Positions 25,701 through 37,105 of a DNA stretch of 64,000 nucleotides are shown piece after piece. Position 1 is the first letter of the stretch. Each line of letters opens with the position of its first letter. The stretch is from Dryas octopetala (lineage: Eukaryota; Streptophyta; Magnoliopsida; Rosales; Rosaceae). The stretch lies in contig OY992834.1 of assembly GCA_963921425.1 (NCBI GenBank), positions 12,073,271 through 12,137,270 on the forward strand. Reading direction: 5' to 3'. The notes beneath the pieces are model-generated. The model saw nothing but the letters and a program-made list of their open reading frames with translations, was not told the origin of the DNA and ran no database searches. The position numbers and the translations under genes are program-made.

Positions 25701-26324
25701 TGCATTTTCTTCAATATGTTTCTATTTGCCCAGGTACTCATAATTCTATTTAAAGAAACTGCTAATGAAAGGAATGAAATCAAAGAATTTAAATAAAAAA
25801 GCAGATGAGTGATAGTAATTTATTATTTTGCAGTTACACCATGAAGCATGGGTGAGATTTGTCATCCTCAGCATAATTACAGTTGGTATTTATGCATTTT
25901 ATGGGCAATATCATGCTGATCCAAGTTCAGAGGAGACTATTATTTATCATAGAGCTCCAGGAGAAGCTTGGTAAATTAATTTCTTAGCAATGGCCCGTGC
26001 ATTTTGGTGGACTTGTTACCTGTTGCATTGTTTGTTGTATGTACCTGTTCCACGTAGGTTGTAGTAAGATGTATCATAAATTCATAACCCATTAACTTTT
26101 CCAAATATCTTTGTTGGAAAAGCAAAATTTATTATATTCATTGAGAGATCTAGGGAAGTGGATACATGTTATTGATTGTTATCTTGAATACTCATGATAA
26201 TTTATCTCTCGACTTTCGAGGCTGTAATACATGTTTGTAATCATAGATTCATAATTATTCAAATGTATTTACTTCATTGATCATTTGCCCAACTTTATTT
26301 TTATGATGTGCATGTGGCTGACTT

Positions 26325-26355
<31 letters not shown>

Positions 26356-26987
26356 ATTATTTTTATTTCTAGTGGTGCTGTAAATTCTAGTGGCTGACTT
26401 TTGTTTTGCATTGATTCTTTTGGTCAACAATTTTGATTTCTGTGGCTTGGTTATATCTGGATTTAGTGATATAAGCGATAGCATCCAACATGCATTGCTG
26501 GTGTTTCTCCCCAAAATTATCTGTAAATGAAATTTTATGATTCTCATCCCTGTCGCGGTTGAAGGTACTTCTGTATTCATTTGTTACGAAGCGAATATTT
26601 GGTTTATGAACCAGTAATCTGGGTAGGTTTGAGCCTAAGATTTTGATAGACTAATCGTGAAGTTTCACCCCCAATGCTGCATGGTAGCCGGTATGCAAAT
26701 TCTGCTTTCAATAGCGGTTGGAAGTCCTTCTGAAATGCTATACAAATAACCTGAGTTCTAACCATTGTTTTTGCATGGTCTATATAGGAAGAGAATGCTA
26801 GATCTCGACCTTCTCTTGTTGACCCAACGCTCATTCCTCTTTTCCATGTAAACATTGGTTTGCTTGTGATAACCATACTTTCTCTTCCAGTTCCAGGTCC
26901 AAGTCTGCTGCAGCAACAACGGAAGGGCCCTCGACTGAAAGTCCGAAGCCGGAAGGGCCCTCAACTGAAAGTCCAAAGCCTACCTGA
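22716..26987 (+). CDS. CAT9: Cationic amino acid transporter 9-like
   Basis: Amino acid-polyamine-choline (APC) family transporter for basic and other amino acids in an internal membrane (vacuole or plastid-related in Arabidopsis reports). Nine exons: 22716-22983, 23493-23905, 23993-24169, 24317-24541, 24631-24807, 25175-25402, 25644-25733, 25834-25970, then 26897-26987 (or 26891-26987). The core is nearly colinear with Arabidopsis CAT9: GDGLVRRLGMFDLILLGVGA, the glycine-rich first membrane helix GVGASIGAGIFVVTGTVA, then LNALCYAELASRFPAVVGGAYLY, VVFFAYVGFDAVANSAEESKRPQRDLPIGI, and the end HEAWVRFVILSI...YGQYHADPS. About 14 membrane helices are expected. If exon 8 were read through, translation would stop at TAA 25972-25974 (572 residues); that TAA sits inside a GTAAAT splice donor. 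Splicing gives a 601- or 603-residue protein with the tail EGPSTESPKP twice. The core is certain, the tail likely. The start was chosen by homology and the TATA box. Confidence 0.92.
26327..26355. repeat. (GT)n microsatellite
   Basis: About 14 GT units inside the last intron of the CAT9 gene. Confidence 0.85.
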
Positions 26988-28044
26988 GCCATATTGCGCC
27001 TTTGAATGGTTAAAAGTTGGGTCTTTCTATGGATTCTTTGTAGCAACTTGGGTTTCTTTAGCCTCTTGCTCAAGCCTAGTATGATCCGCACCTAGAAATT
27101 TCAGATATCACAGTTAGAAGTCTTTTGCTTCAGTATAGTCCAATCTTATGGAAATTTTTTAGGATACCAGATTCCACCATGTACTTACGCAAGACCAAAA
27201 GGAAATTATCAGTTTCTACGATAAGTTTCATTCTGAAGGTTTTTGCTTTGTTGACGTGCACTGACAAGTCTGGCATAGCTTGTATTCTTTAACAGCATTG
27301 CGGCATTCATTGTGTCTCTCTTGCAATTAAAATCCCTATTGCCACCCCTATTTTTCTTTTTTCATCCCCACCTTTTCACTTTCCCCTTCCTCTACCCCCA
27401 ACCATAACCTAATCCTAAAAGAACAAAAAACAAAAAACAAAAACTACCATGGCAACACCTGGAGCCGCTCCCATATCGGGGTGGCATCACTGGTGCTTCC
27501 TGTTGGGTGTGTTGCGATTTGGCAATGTCCCCATTGTTAAGTTTCCATGGAAGATGGGCTTCCACAGCAAACCGAGGTTTCTTAGTATCGTTTCAAGTGA
27601 TTCCTCTGTGATTTTTTAAAAGAAACAAAATTGCAGCTAAAATATTTCTAGAGAGATGAGAAAATGGGATTAGTGTAAAAAACAATGTATATAAATGGTT
27701 ATTGTAACTATACTCCAAATAATAATTTTTGATAGGTAAATTGTCTGGCTGGGGGAGAGGGAGAGAGTCTAAACAAGTGGAAGTAATAATACTAATATTC
27801 AAAAACTTTACATGTATGATAAATCAAATTGTGAACACAATCTTCACCAGAGAATTGGTAATACCAGAACTATTATTAATCAATTTTAGTTACATAGTAT
27901 TATTTTTTTCAATTACAGTAGCAGTCACTGATTCTGTGGCCAAAATCGAAATTCATTCTACATAAGAACTCTTCTGTCTCCATTCCATTTCAAAGAGTGG
28001 AGATGTGTCCAGATACCCAAATGAGCAAAATGTTGCCTCATCAT
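26988..28044. other. Convergent intergenic region
   Basis: 3' flanks of CAT9 (+) and FKBP20-2 (-). Contains a slightly GC-richer patch near 27440-27590 without a conserved frame. Nothing else recognised. Confidence 0.6.
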
Positions 28045-31000
28045 TTATTCGCATACAAAATCAGAGTAAAAAGCTAGGACAGTCCTCCTTTGACAGTCTT
28101 GAATGCTCAGCAGTTCCACATCAAAAACTTCAAACTGTTTTGAGCTGAAAAAGGTGGAAGGTCCAACCTGTATTTTATCAATCAAGTTAAATTAATACCT
28201 AATATAGATGTACGACCAGTACAAATGCACATGATTCACATCCATAAATCATGTATAGTAGTACTAGTTCCTGCAACAAAAACATCAGTACTACTCTGCA
28301 TCTCACTCCAACAGACATAGTAAGATTAACTAATTCTAATATGCTCATGTTAGTTCGGGATGACAAGAATTTTAGGGCCTGTTGATTAGCCTATCCAGTC
28401 TTATTCTAATCTAAGTAATAATCCAATCCAATCCTGCATGTCGTATGCGGCCTTAGTGGAACATTTTATCAGGATCCAGAGAAGAGGCTGGGGAAGAAGA
28501 AAGCATAAAAAATGCAATTTCTTCATCAAAGAATAAACTTATTTCATCATAGTTTTACATCTCAGGACCCTAGCTGCCTGCAATACAAACAATGAAATTT
28601 TGTTGAAAACTGTATCTTCCCATTCTCAAGTCTTGAGATGCCATCAATACCCATAGGGTTGAATGACCATAGCAAGAAAGTTAGCTTTAGGGATTCCACA
28701 TTTTGCAACATATCAAATCAAAATTAAATAGAAATAAGATAATTAAGAATTCAATGAATTGGTTACAACCTTAATAACTAAATTATCACCGTACAGAAGA
28801 ATGCCTCCAAATTGAAGGAAACGGAAACAATCACAATCAAAATCACAACTCTTGATCATACTTATACTAAATTTTTCCTCCTAAGACATGTCAAATTCAT
28901 CTCAGGTGAGGTAAATTACCTCGGAAGAAAAGTGACAGAAGTACACAAAGTACTAGTAGAAGGCTACTTATTGCAACATTTTATATAGTATATTAGAATG
29001 CCCTAACATGCTTAGTATTTCTCTTATTTGTAATTGAGACCAATGAACCATAACATCGAAACAGGAACAAAAAGATATGCATATGCATATGGAATTCTGG
29101 CAGCTTACAGTAACTTGTAAGGAAATTAGAGATTTGAGTAACTGACCGGTGGTCCAAGTTCTGGTGGAATGATTATTCTTCTTTTCCCCCCAGGTTTCAT
29201 GTCACGAATTCCTTCTTCAAATCCTGTAGTACTTCTTATTTTAGAAACTTCAACTACTATTTATGTTTCCTCCTCTCCCCCCTTCCCCCTTTTGTTTTTG
29301 GGGGTGGGGAAGAGGGGCCAGGGCTAAGCAGATGTATGCTATCATATAATTTACATAGAAAGCACACAAGACTAAATGAACTCTAGAATTGATTTCACTT
29401 CGAACCTGGGACCAATGCATTAGTGCCCATGCGGATTCTGGCAGGAGAACCCTGCATGTAGCTGCTGTCAATACGACGGCCTGACTCGTTGTAGCCAACA
29501 TAGTGGAACATCACCTACAAAGTATCTTGAATCAGAGTAGGCCATGGTAAGAAGAATTTAGTACAACTATTTTGTCATTACGACTGTTCACTTAATTCGA
29601 CATTATGCTTTTAAATCTAAGGTAATTTGCATGTTTTAATGGCATTTTTTATTTAAAAACCCAAAGTTAACATCTGAGGAACTATCTTTTTCTTTTTCTA
29701 GGTAAATTTTCTGGATAACATCCCAAAATCTTGGATGTTACTTCAACTGATATAGGTCAGAAAAGAAAACCATATATTTTAATGAAAATGAATGAAAAAC
29801 CTGCTGACCAGCCTTTGGGCATTCACCTTCACCAACTGCAAAATCCCGATATATAAGTCCCGAGTCACATTTTGTGTAGTTCTCTGGTGTTACTACCTGA
29901 ACCTGAAAACCTGATTTCTCATGTTTATAATGAATATTGATCCCACAGACATCTGCAGAAGAGAAACAACAAAGAATTTGACATAGCTGGTGGGCAATAG
30001 TGATACAAACCTTCTCTAATGAAAGTTGGAAAGTCTTCAGGTGCATTATTTTCTTTCTGTATCCGCTTGTTTTGTTCCAACAAGCGTCTTTCATCAAATG
30101 GACTTTTAATCTTTGTCTTTCCAGAAGAAGATAAAGTTGGAAACAAGCTAGTTGTTGTGACTGAAAGGAATAGGATAAGCCTCCGGTTCAAATTCTCTCT
30201 ATCGTGTGATGTACCACCACTCTCTGCCCTGGACATGCAAATAAAAAAATTAGCATAAGTTACAGAATTTATTTTTTCAACAAAACCAGGCGAGGTAGGT
30301 AAAAACTAATTAAAATTTGTTAACCAAATAATCATACTCTAACCTGTGATGTCTCAAGTTGTGACTTGAGCAGCATTGCAGTATTTGTTTATTCTGATTA
30401 AAATAAATCCTTAGAGTGGAAGATGCTGGAAGAATTCTGTTTGTCAGTGAGTGTAGAAAAAATATATTGACAAGAAAGGTCGGTAAAATATAATTATGCT
30501 TATTGGTTTGGCTGCTGATAAGAAAAACAAAATTTTATAATCTCAAAGCATTATGTCAAACCCAAATGTTGTAAAAATCCAGTAAGTTTCCTATTATCGT
30601 TCATTTTGTCTTGCGAGCAAATGGAACAACAGCAGGTATTTCTGCAATCGCTTGAGAACAGCAGAGGAAGTAATGGCATGCTAAGATGAAAGATATTTAC
30701 TTAAAAAAATGTAGATGATATATAATTCTAAAAGAAACAAGAACCAAGCTTCATAGGTAAGAAATTCAAAGGTAAATATTTCTTCGTTAACCATTCAACT
30801 TGCAGAATGAAGATGCACGTGAGGAATGTGTTAGCTTGATATACATTGTTGACTCATTTCCTGAAAGGTAAAACTTCGGGGGCCACAATGGTAGTATAGC
30901 ATGGTATCAAAACTTTGGTTTCTACAAGTCCTAAGTTTAAACTTCTCATCTCCATTTCCCATTTCCTAGTTACCTATTAACTCTATGTAGGATGAGGTTG

Positions 31001-31543
31001 GACGTGAGTGTGTTAGCTTTATATACATTGTTGACTTACTCCCTAATAAAGGATTGAATGACCATGAGACTAGTCAAAGATTAAAAAAATTTCCATGATA
31101 TAGAACCCACTTTGATGCAAAATATCTTCTTAGATGTCAAGAATGACTGTGAATGTGAAAAACAGGAGGGTGAGAAAGTCAATTGCAGCTCAGCTCCGCA
31201 CGTTATCCTGGAAAGTGAAACCTCAGAAAATGTTGCTATATAGTATGGATGGTATACACTTGAAGTATTTTCCGATATAACCAATTTTCATAACAAATTT
31301 CTGGGTCTTATGTTCTCATAAGCTAAAAAGCTGGAATACCAAAAAAAAAATTGCCAAGAAACATAAAAAAGCCACTGTTTTGAGAATTTTACACTTCTGG
31401 GTTATACTCAAAATCAAATTTCAAGCCACTAACAGTATCCTACTCGAAATACATCCATACATGCATAAATACATATATACTAGAGAGAGAGAGAGAGAGA
31501 GATTACAGGGTTTACAAGAGAGTGATGAGGAAATCATCAGCAT
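28045..31543 (-). CDS. FKBP20-2: Peptidyl-prolyl isomerase FKBP20-2, thylakoid lumen
   Basis: FK506-binding-protein-type prolyl isomerase; in Arabidopsis FKBP20-2 acts in the thylakoid lumen in photosystem II supercomplex accumulation. Exons: 31543-31507, 30425-30344, 30228-30011, 29910-29801, 29514-29406, 29223-29147, 28167-28045, giving 251 residues against about 242 in Arabidopsis. Residues 1 to about 75 form a bipartite targeting peptide: a Ser-rich start, then a twin-arginine followed by a hydrophobic stretch (NRRLILFLSVTTTSLFPTL). The mature part begins KTKIKSPFDERRLLEQNKRI. The FKBP fold spans about 130-245 (GQQVMFHYVGYNESGRRIDS, GSPARIRMGTNALVPGFEEG, MKPGGKRRIIIPPELGPPVG). The two C-terminal cysteines reported as redox-sensitive in Arabidopsis are kept (C236, C250). 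Exons 2-7 are firm. The short first exon and the acceptor of exon 2 are inferred from frame and splice sites. Confidence 0.9.
30820..31070. repeat. Direct repeats with SINE-like middle in FKBP20-2 intron 1
   Basis: Two copies of a segment reading roughly GTGTTAGCTTGATATACATTG and TTGACTCATTTCCT lie near 30828-30870 and 31009-31050. Between them is GGCCACAATGGTAGTATAGC, which resembles a polymerase III A box, and a poor B-box-like stretch. Probably a degraded retroelement insertion. Confidence 0.35.
31483..31502. repeat. (AG)n microsatellite next to a splice donor
   Basis: About 10 AG units. On the transcribed minus strand the CT run begins 6 bases into the proposed intron 1 of FKBP20-2 (donor GTAAT then CTCTCT). 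Confidence 0.8.
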
Positions 31544-31949
31544 GGCGTCTCTGGGGTTTTAAGCTTCCGGCATATGTGAAGTTAGCCAAAGAGAGAGACC
31601 CAACACACAAAGAGAAAGAAACCGTTTGCAGTTATAGGCTGATGTTATCTTTTCAGTTTGCTGGCAAGAGCCAAATATCTTCTAAGTCCTTTTTGCTTCT
31701 TGTAATATCATGAACTGCCTTGAAGGCTGGCTGTGAAATTGGGCCAAGCTGACCCAGACCGATCTTACTTTTGTTGAGCTCAGCTCAGCTTAGGCCCAAT
31801 TCGATCGAAAGGTGTAATATCCAGATTGAGCGGATCTAAGGCGAACAGAAAAACTCTAATTTATTTAATTAAAAATTTCTAGTTTAAACTGTTTAATTAA
31901 ACAAAAGTTTAAAGTAGCCGTAAGGCCCGTAACCGGCCCGTAATTAAAC

Positions 31950-32695
31950 AAAGACATAAATTCAATTTAAACACATAACTATATATGCTATTTCAACAGG
32001 ATCCATGAATTTTCAAATATTTCAAATATACACCTGATTTATTATGTAAATTGAAAAATGAAATTTCGTCCATCAATTTATTGAGAGATCAGTTAAATGT
32101 TAGCTTGGCTTTTGCTAACAGGGATTAATTGGCGACGTGACACCAACTCAGCATACATTTCCCGCCAAATGAGCAACACATGTCCACTTGACACGAGCCC
32201 ACACACCCATCACCTCTTTCTCACTCGTCGAACGCTTTCCTGACCATTTAGTCTCCTAAAAACATCACGTTTTCCCCCAAATTCGAATATAAATCCCTCA
32301 CTTGTGTTCAACGAGCGAGAAAAAGATGATGAGTTTGTAGACCCGTGTCAGGGGTAAGGTGGACCGGTGTCGTTCATTTATACTGGTCCACCTAACCCCT
32401 AACACGGGCTCACAAACTCTCTCTCTGTCTCTCTCTATTATTATTAAATTGTGAGTCTGTGTCGCTCATTTGGCGAGAAATGTTTGCTGAGGTAGCGCCA
32501 CATTGCCAACTAATCCTGGTCAGCAAAAGCTAAGTTATCATTTAACTGATCTCTCAACGAATCAATGAACATAAATTCATTTTTCAATTTGAATAATAGA
32601 TCGAGTGCATATTTGAAATATTTAAAAGTTTATGGACCTCGTTGAAATAGCTTATATTGTTATGTGTCTCAATTGAATTTATGCTTTAAACAAAA
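31950..32695. mobile_element. Large foldback element with nested central hairpin
   Basis: Two arms of about 250-300 bases are imperfect reverse complements. Left-arm landmarks CATAAATTCAATTT, GCTATTTCAAC, GAGAGATCAGTTAAATG, CGCCAAATGAGC are matched in reverse on the right by AATTGAATTTATG, GTTGAAATAGC, CATTTAACTGATCTCTC, GCTCATTTGGCG. Between the arms a second hairpin occurs at about 32341-32410 (GACCCGTGTCAGGGGTAAGG against CCTAACCCCTAACACGGGCT). No transposase frame. I could not define a clean target duplication, so the ends are approximate. Confidence 0.75.
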
Positions 32696-33048
32696 ATCCA
32701 TAGTTTGATTCCTTCCGCGTAACCAAAAAAACTAACTGTAATTTGCTGGATAAAAAAGGCTACAATGTCGATTGATTTGACTTTGGCCAATTGATTGGCC
32801 ACATTTTTTTTTTTTTTTTAAGATTTATCAGGTTAGAAACTTAGAGCAGAGAGGAATAATGTTAAGATTTAGCCATTTAGGATTTAGAGCTTCTCGGACT
32901 ATAGTGGTGTAATTATCATTGAGCTCATTACAGGGACACTTTACATTGGTTGACTGCCACTGGGTTTCTATTTATTGTTACAAAAAATATGACTGAAGGT
33001 TTTAGGTAAAATAAATGTATGCGAAAGGAACTATTATTATTTGTTTTT

Positions 33049-33447
33049 GGGGAGTGTTATCTATCTTTTTAATTTAGCTTCTTCACCCATCTTTTTATTT
33101 ATTATTTTTATTTTGCAGTGTAAATTTATGATCGGAATCGTTTATTATTTAGAACTAATTATGAAAATCATCTTTGTTAAAAATCAATTAAATCGAGAAT
33201 CGTTTGGTTATGTAATTGTGATCAAATAAACATACGATTTTGATAACAATTTGATTCACCATTTGTTTATTTAATAACGATTACATGACCAAATGATTTT
33301 TGATTTAGTTAATTTTTTATAGAATTAATTTTCAAATAATTATCTAAAAAATGAACAGTTCCGATTATAAAAATACACTGTGAAATAAGAATAATAAATA
33401 GTACCTCAACATGTAAAATATAGATAGAGAATGTGGATAGCATTCCT
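33049..33447. mobile_element. Inverted-repeat MITE, family A copy 1
   Basis: About 400 bp, nearly palindromic throughout. The left end GGGGAGTGTTATC pairs with GGATAGCATTCCTC on the right; the inner blocks TATTTATTATT, GCAGTGTA, GATCGGAATCGTTTATT and AATCGTTTGGTTATGTAAT recur inverted on the right. It resembles the elements near 60350 and 62032. No coding capacity. Confidence 0.7.
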
Positions 33448-34305
33448 CTTTTTCTTTTTTGAGAAAGAGAAATCAATTCATAGATTAAGCATCTGCTACA
33501 TCATTTGCAACTATATGGACCAACCAAGTGGGATACTTGTCCCACGAATTTGGATCCGAACATGAGAGTGCAAACCAAGCAAGCTCGTGCGCCGCACGAT
33601 TACAGACACGAGAGTTATTACAGAGAACGAAAACTACTATAAAGAAATTTAATCTCATCTAATAACAACCCTTCCGAAGATAAGGACTGAAACTCACTTG
33701 ACACAGCCTTGATTGCTATTTGCTAACTGGGCATCCGAATACAACATCACCTGTTGAAAGCCACAGTCCCTGGCCACAAGCAGCCCAAACCGAATTGCGG
33801 AAGGACCTATTATTAAATGTCTAAAAAACATTCATTCTTCTTGTTTTGGTCAAATAAAAAAAAAAAAAACCATTCCTCAAAGGAAAAAAAAATTACAACA
33901 GTGGACTTGAATACATAGATTGGTATAAAATGTTTAAAAAAAGCTTAAAAATGGACTATATTGTAAGCGGGGCATGGTCAGTCAATAGCCGCACTTTTGC
34001 TCCAAGGAAAATTTCTCCTCTCCAAATGTCAAGACAAATTAAAGAAAAATGGATGCTAGTGCAGAGCCACTGAATGCATCATTTGGAAGAATGTGTTTCC
34101 AAAATGCAACAGAATCCATAGAAAAATAGTTTGATTGACAATGCTTCCCAAAGGCCAAAGATCTGCCTGGTATAATATAGAGACAATGAATGCTCATCCA
34201 ATGTATAAAGTGTAAATAGCTAGATAATTTGAGAGAGAGAACAAGATGAAAGAAAGGGTAATGTGACAATGTCAAGCATCATAGGTATATGATGATATGA
34301 TATGA

Positions 34306-36174
34306 TCACCTAAAGCAATTACTGCTGATGCTTAGCCCTCTTGATCTGTTAATTGATGCCACTTTTTGAAGCCTAATCTGCTCTCTAAATTTGGCTATAA
34401 ACTCACCAGCCTTCTTATCAACTTCACAGTCTGGCCCTGCAACATTGGCAGAGTTACATGCAGCAGCAGCAGCATCTTCATGATCTTCATCTTCTGAGCT
34501 TACTTGAAAGTTTTCGGCTTCACTTTCCGAGTCTTCTTCAGACTCAACACCAACATTGCCAGAGAACCCTTGCTTCTGCTCCTTCTGATATTTGGAAAAT
34601 GCTGGCTTTGGCATATCAAAGAGATTATCAAGACCTTGCTTATTGGTTTCATTTGCCTGAACACCAAGTCCTCCATTTTGCATTCTATCTTTTCTCATAG
34701 ATAAAGCTTCACCATTACCACACATCTTTTCAACCTTGTCATGGGTGGTCAGTCCACTAGCTCTGATTGTTCTAACTGATCTTCCCCTTGATGAAGATTT
34801 AGTGAGGCTTGCAGGTTTCATATCAGATGATCTCAAAGAACTGGACTTCAAGCCCAACTCTTTGTTACCCAATGTATTGTCCTCACTTCCACTCCCACTC
34901 AATTCCTTCAAGCAATTCTCTGAGCTTGTCCTCAAATCCTCCTCATGGAAAGAACCAAAACTATAGCCCCGCGAATGCAATGCATTCACTGAAACTTTCT
35001 CATTCATTGGTTTTGGTGGTGATGATAAGCCTGAAGGAGAAGACCCTTGGCAACTCTTCTTTCTTTTCCCCAAATTAAATGCATTTGCGTTCAGTGCCTC
35101 CGAAGACATAGAGCGTGAGCAAGAGTCCTTTTCGGGTGAAGAAGACATGGAACTAGTTTGAGAAGAGAAAGACAATGTGGATCGGAAAGACCGAGCTTTC
35201 AGTGATTCAAATTGAGTTTCATCAACCGAGAGTGGCCTGAAATGTGAAGGACGAGTAGCACCATTCAATATTTTTCCCATTTCCTTCCTTCCAGAAATCG
35301 AACGCCGATGAATTGGGGAAGGTGATGGAGTAGCTTCATTGAATTTCTCTTCCAAATTTACAGGACCCAAATCACCGAATTTCCCATTTCTACTCTTATC
35401 AACACCATTAGTCGAAGCCTTGGAACCTGAACCAGACTCACTCCTATTAACAAATTCAGAACTGTCCTGGTTTCGTACTCTGGATTTCAAACTCCTAATG
35501 GGCAATCCTAATGGCTCATGATCAACTATTGACCTGGTTCTACCCCATTCATCAAGAGCATTGTTTGGTTGAGCTATGAAAACCATTGATTCACCCTGAA
35601 AGTACTGAGAATTCCAAGCTTGAGTAACATTTGTCTCTTTATACCCACATGAATTTTCAAGACCATCTTCATAAATTGACAAACTGGGTTTGCATTGGGC
35701 ATCAACAGCAGTGCTTTCATGAGAAGGCACAGTCACAGGGTTACCTACAAAGTACTGAGAATTCCAACTCTCAACCACTTTTTTCTCATCAGACTCACAT
35801 GGATTTTCATACCTATCTTCAAAAATTGATGAACCATGAAACATTCTAGGCATATAAGACTCTGAATTATCAATATTGGTGTGATTTTCAATTTCCATTT
35901 CAACATTTCTTCTGCTAAACAAGCCATAGGACACAGCAATGCCAATGAAAAGAAGGTGAATAAGCTCCCAGAACTTGGTGAGCATGGTGTGGTTGATAAA
36001 GTCAGGAGCTTGTGAAGGGAACAGTGGAAGAACAATAATAAAGAGGACAAGGAAGAGAGCTTTAAAGAGGAAGTGCATATAGGACTTACCTTGTCTAATG
36101 GGGTTTCGTTGAATTGCTGAGTTCAGCTCTGAATATGGGAAATGGGGTTTTCTGTAAGGGCTTGAGTCCTCCAT
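34306..36174 (-). CDS. DUF4408/DUF761 membrane protein
   Basis: Uncharacterised plant protein of 622 residues in a single exon. Two hydrophobic segments near the N terminus (about 34-52, FLFKALFLVLFIIVLPLF, and 69-86, WELIHLLFIGIAVSYGLF) match the DUF4408 layout. A long, polar, Ser-rich middle follows; it contains two related blocks ESWNSQYFVGNP and AWNSQYFQGES, and many basic-serine patches that look phosphorylatable. An acidic stretch (EEDSESEAENFQVSSEDEDHEDAAA) comes before the C-terminal DUF761 motif, DKKAGEFIAKFREQIRLQK, at about 585-605. The molecular role is unknown; relatives are annotated as cotton-fibre-expressed proteins. The start is the first ATG of the frame and matches the family's N-terminal layout. 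The 5' flank to about 36300 is GA/CT-rich leader. Confidence 0.88.
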   Translation of the reverse strand: MEDSSPYRKPHFPYSELNSAIQRNPIRQGKSYMHFLFKALFLVLFIIVLPLFPSQAPDFINHTMLTKFWELIHLLFIGIAVSYGLFSRRNVEMEIENHTNIDNSESYMPRMFHGSSIFEDRYENPCESDEKKVVESWNSQYFVGNPVTVPSHESTAVDAQCKPSLSIYEDGLENSCGYKETNVTQAWNSQYFQGESMVFIAQPNNALDEWGRTRSIVDHEPLGLPIRSLKSRVRNQDSSEFVNRSESGSGSKASTNGVDKSRNGKFGDLGPVNLEEKFNEATPSPSPIHRRSISGRKEMGKILNGATRPSHFRPLSVDETQFESLKARSFRSTLSFSSQTSSMSSSPEKDSCSRSMSSEALNANAFNLGKRKKSCQGSSPSGLSSPPKPMNEKVSVNALHSRGYSFGSFHEEDLRTSSENCLKELSGSGSEDNTLGNKELGLKSSSLRSSDMKPASLTKSSSRGRSVRTIRASGLTTHDKVEKMCGNGEALSMRKDRMQNGGLGVQANETNKQGLDNLFDMPKPAFSKYQKEQKQGFSGNVGVESEEDSESEAENFQVSSEDEDHEDAAAAACNSANVAGPDCEVDKKAGEFIAKFREQIRLQKVASINRSRGLSISSNCFR

Positions 36175-37105
36175 TGATGAACAGGTGAGCTTCTGAGGAG
36201 CTTTGGATTATGTGTGAAATGGGGAAGGTGAAGAAAGGAAGACTTTGAAGCCAAGGAAGAGAGGCAGAGAGAGAGTGGAAAAAGTGTGAGGAGGGGACAA
36301 GAATTCAAAAAGTGTCAATCATTATGACCGTTTGGTCCAAGTGACGAAAATACCCCTGTATTTTGTTTGATTTTACAACATTCTATAGAACTTGGTCATC
36401 TTATCTCCTTGGTCTTGGAGGTCATTTGCCTGATGACAAAAGCAATTTACCAAAGGACGCAAAACGACAGCGTCTCAATGAAAGCACCCCCGTTAATTAT
36501 GGATCATAAATTTTTTTTTTTTTTTTTCTAATCATAGTGGAACATAAAGCTCATTGCCACGGTGCCACCTAAGGGAAATTTATAGAACTTAAGCAATGCA
36601 ATATTTTCATTAGAAAAATAACAACGTAACATCAATAATACTAAAAGTACTAATTGTTTTTCAATTTTATGACAATTATGCAGAATAAACAAGGTATATA
36701 ATGACTCAGATATAAACAAATAAAATATTATGATATGAGTTAGAATTTAAAATGTTAAGTTGATAGTTGGTAGCTCTAATATTACTCAAACAAATTTGCC
36801 ATTTGAAAAAATAAAATTTTTTTTTGGTACATGAAAAAATAAAAACATATTACTCATACAAGATACATGAACATGCACATATATGGTATATCACATTCAT
36901 TTTGTTGTGTGTTAACATGATTTAATTTAATAAAAATCTCAAATTCTAAAAAGAAAAATCAAAAGAGAAATGCACATGGGTCACGAACCAACCCGTTTAA
37001 GATACAACATAAGCACAAATGGGATAGTAGGCTGCTAGTCGTGTCAAACTTTGGTCTCAATTATGGGAACAGGCACAAGCACGAATGCACGATATAATTA
37101 TTAAA
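36175..37105. other. Divergent intergenic region, left part
   Basis: Promoter side of the DUF761 gene (-), then AT-rich sequence up to the Mutator-like element that borders the ARPC5 promoter. Poly-A/T runs near 36510 and 36820. No frame is supported. Confidence 0.6.

Larger units (their letters stand above)
31544..34305. other. Gene-free region rich in inverted repeats
   Basis: Lies between the 5' end of FKBP20-2 and the 3' end of the DUF761 gene, both minus strand. It holds two separate inverted-repeat elements (listed below) and otherwise AT-rich sequence. The FKBP20-2 promoter should lie in the first few hundred bases. No coding region is supported. Confidence 0.6.

Noticed and set aside
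25972-25974. TAA taken as the only CAT9 stop
   Set aside because: It overlaps a good splice donor, and a downstream in-frame exon shows only synonymous differences between its two repeats. It may still be used in intron-retained transcripts.
29738-30236. Separate small genes on the minus strand with FKBP-like fragments
   Set aside because: They are single exons of FKBP20-2 read on into their introns.
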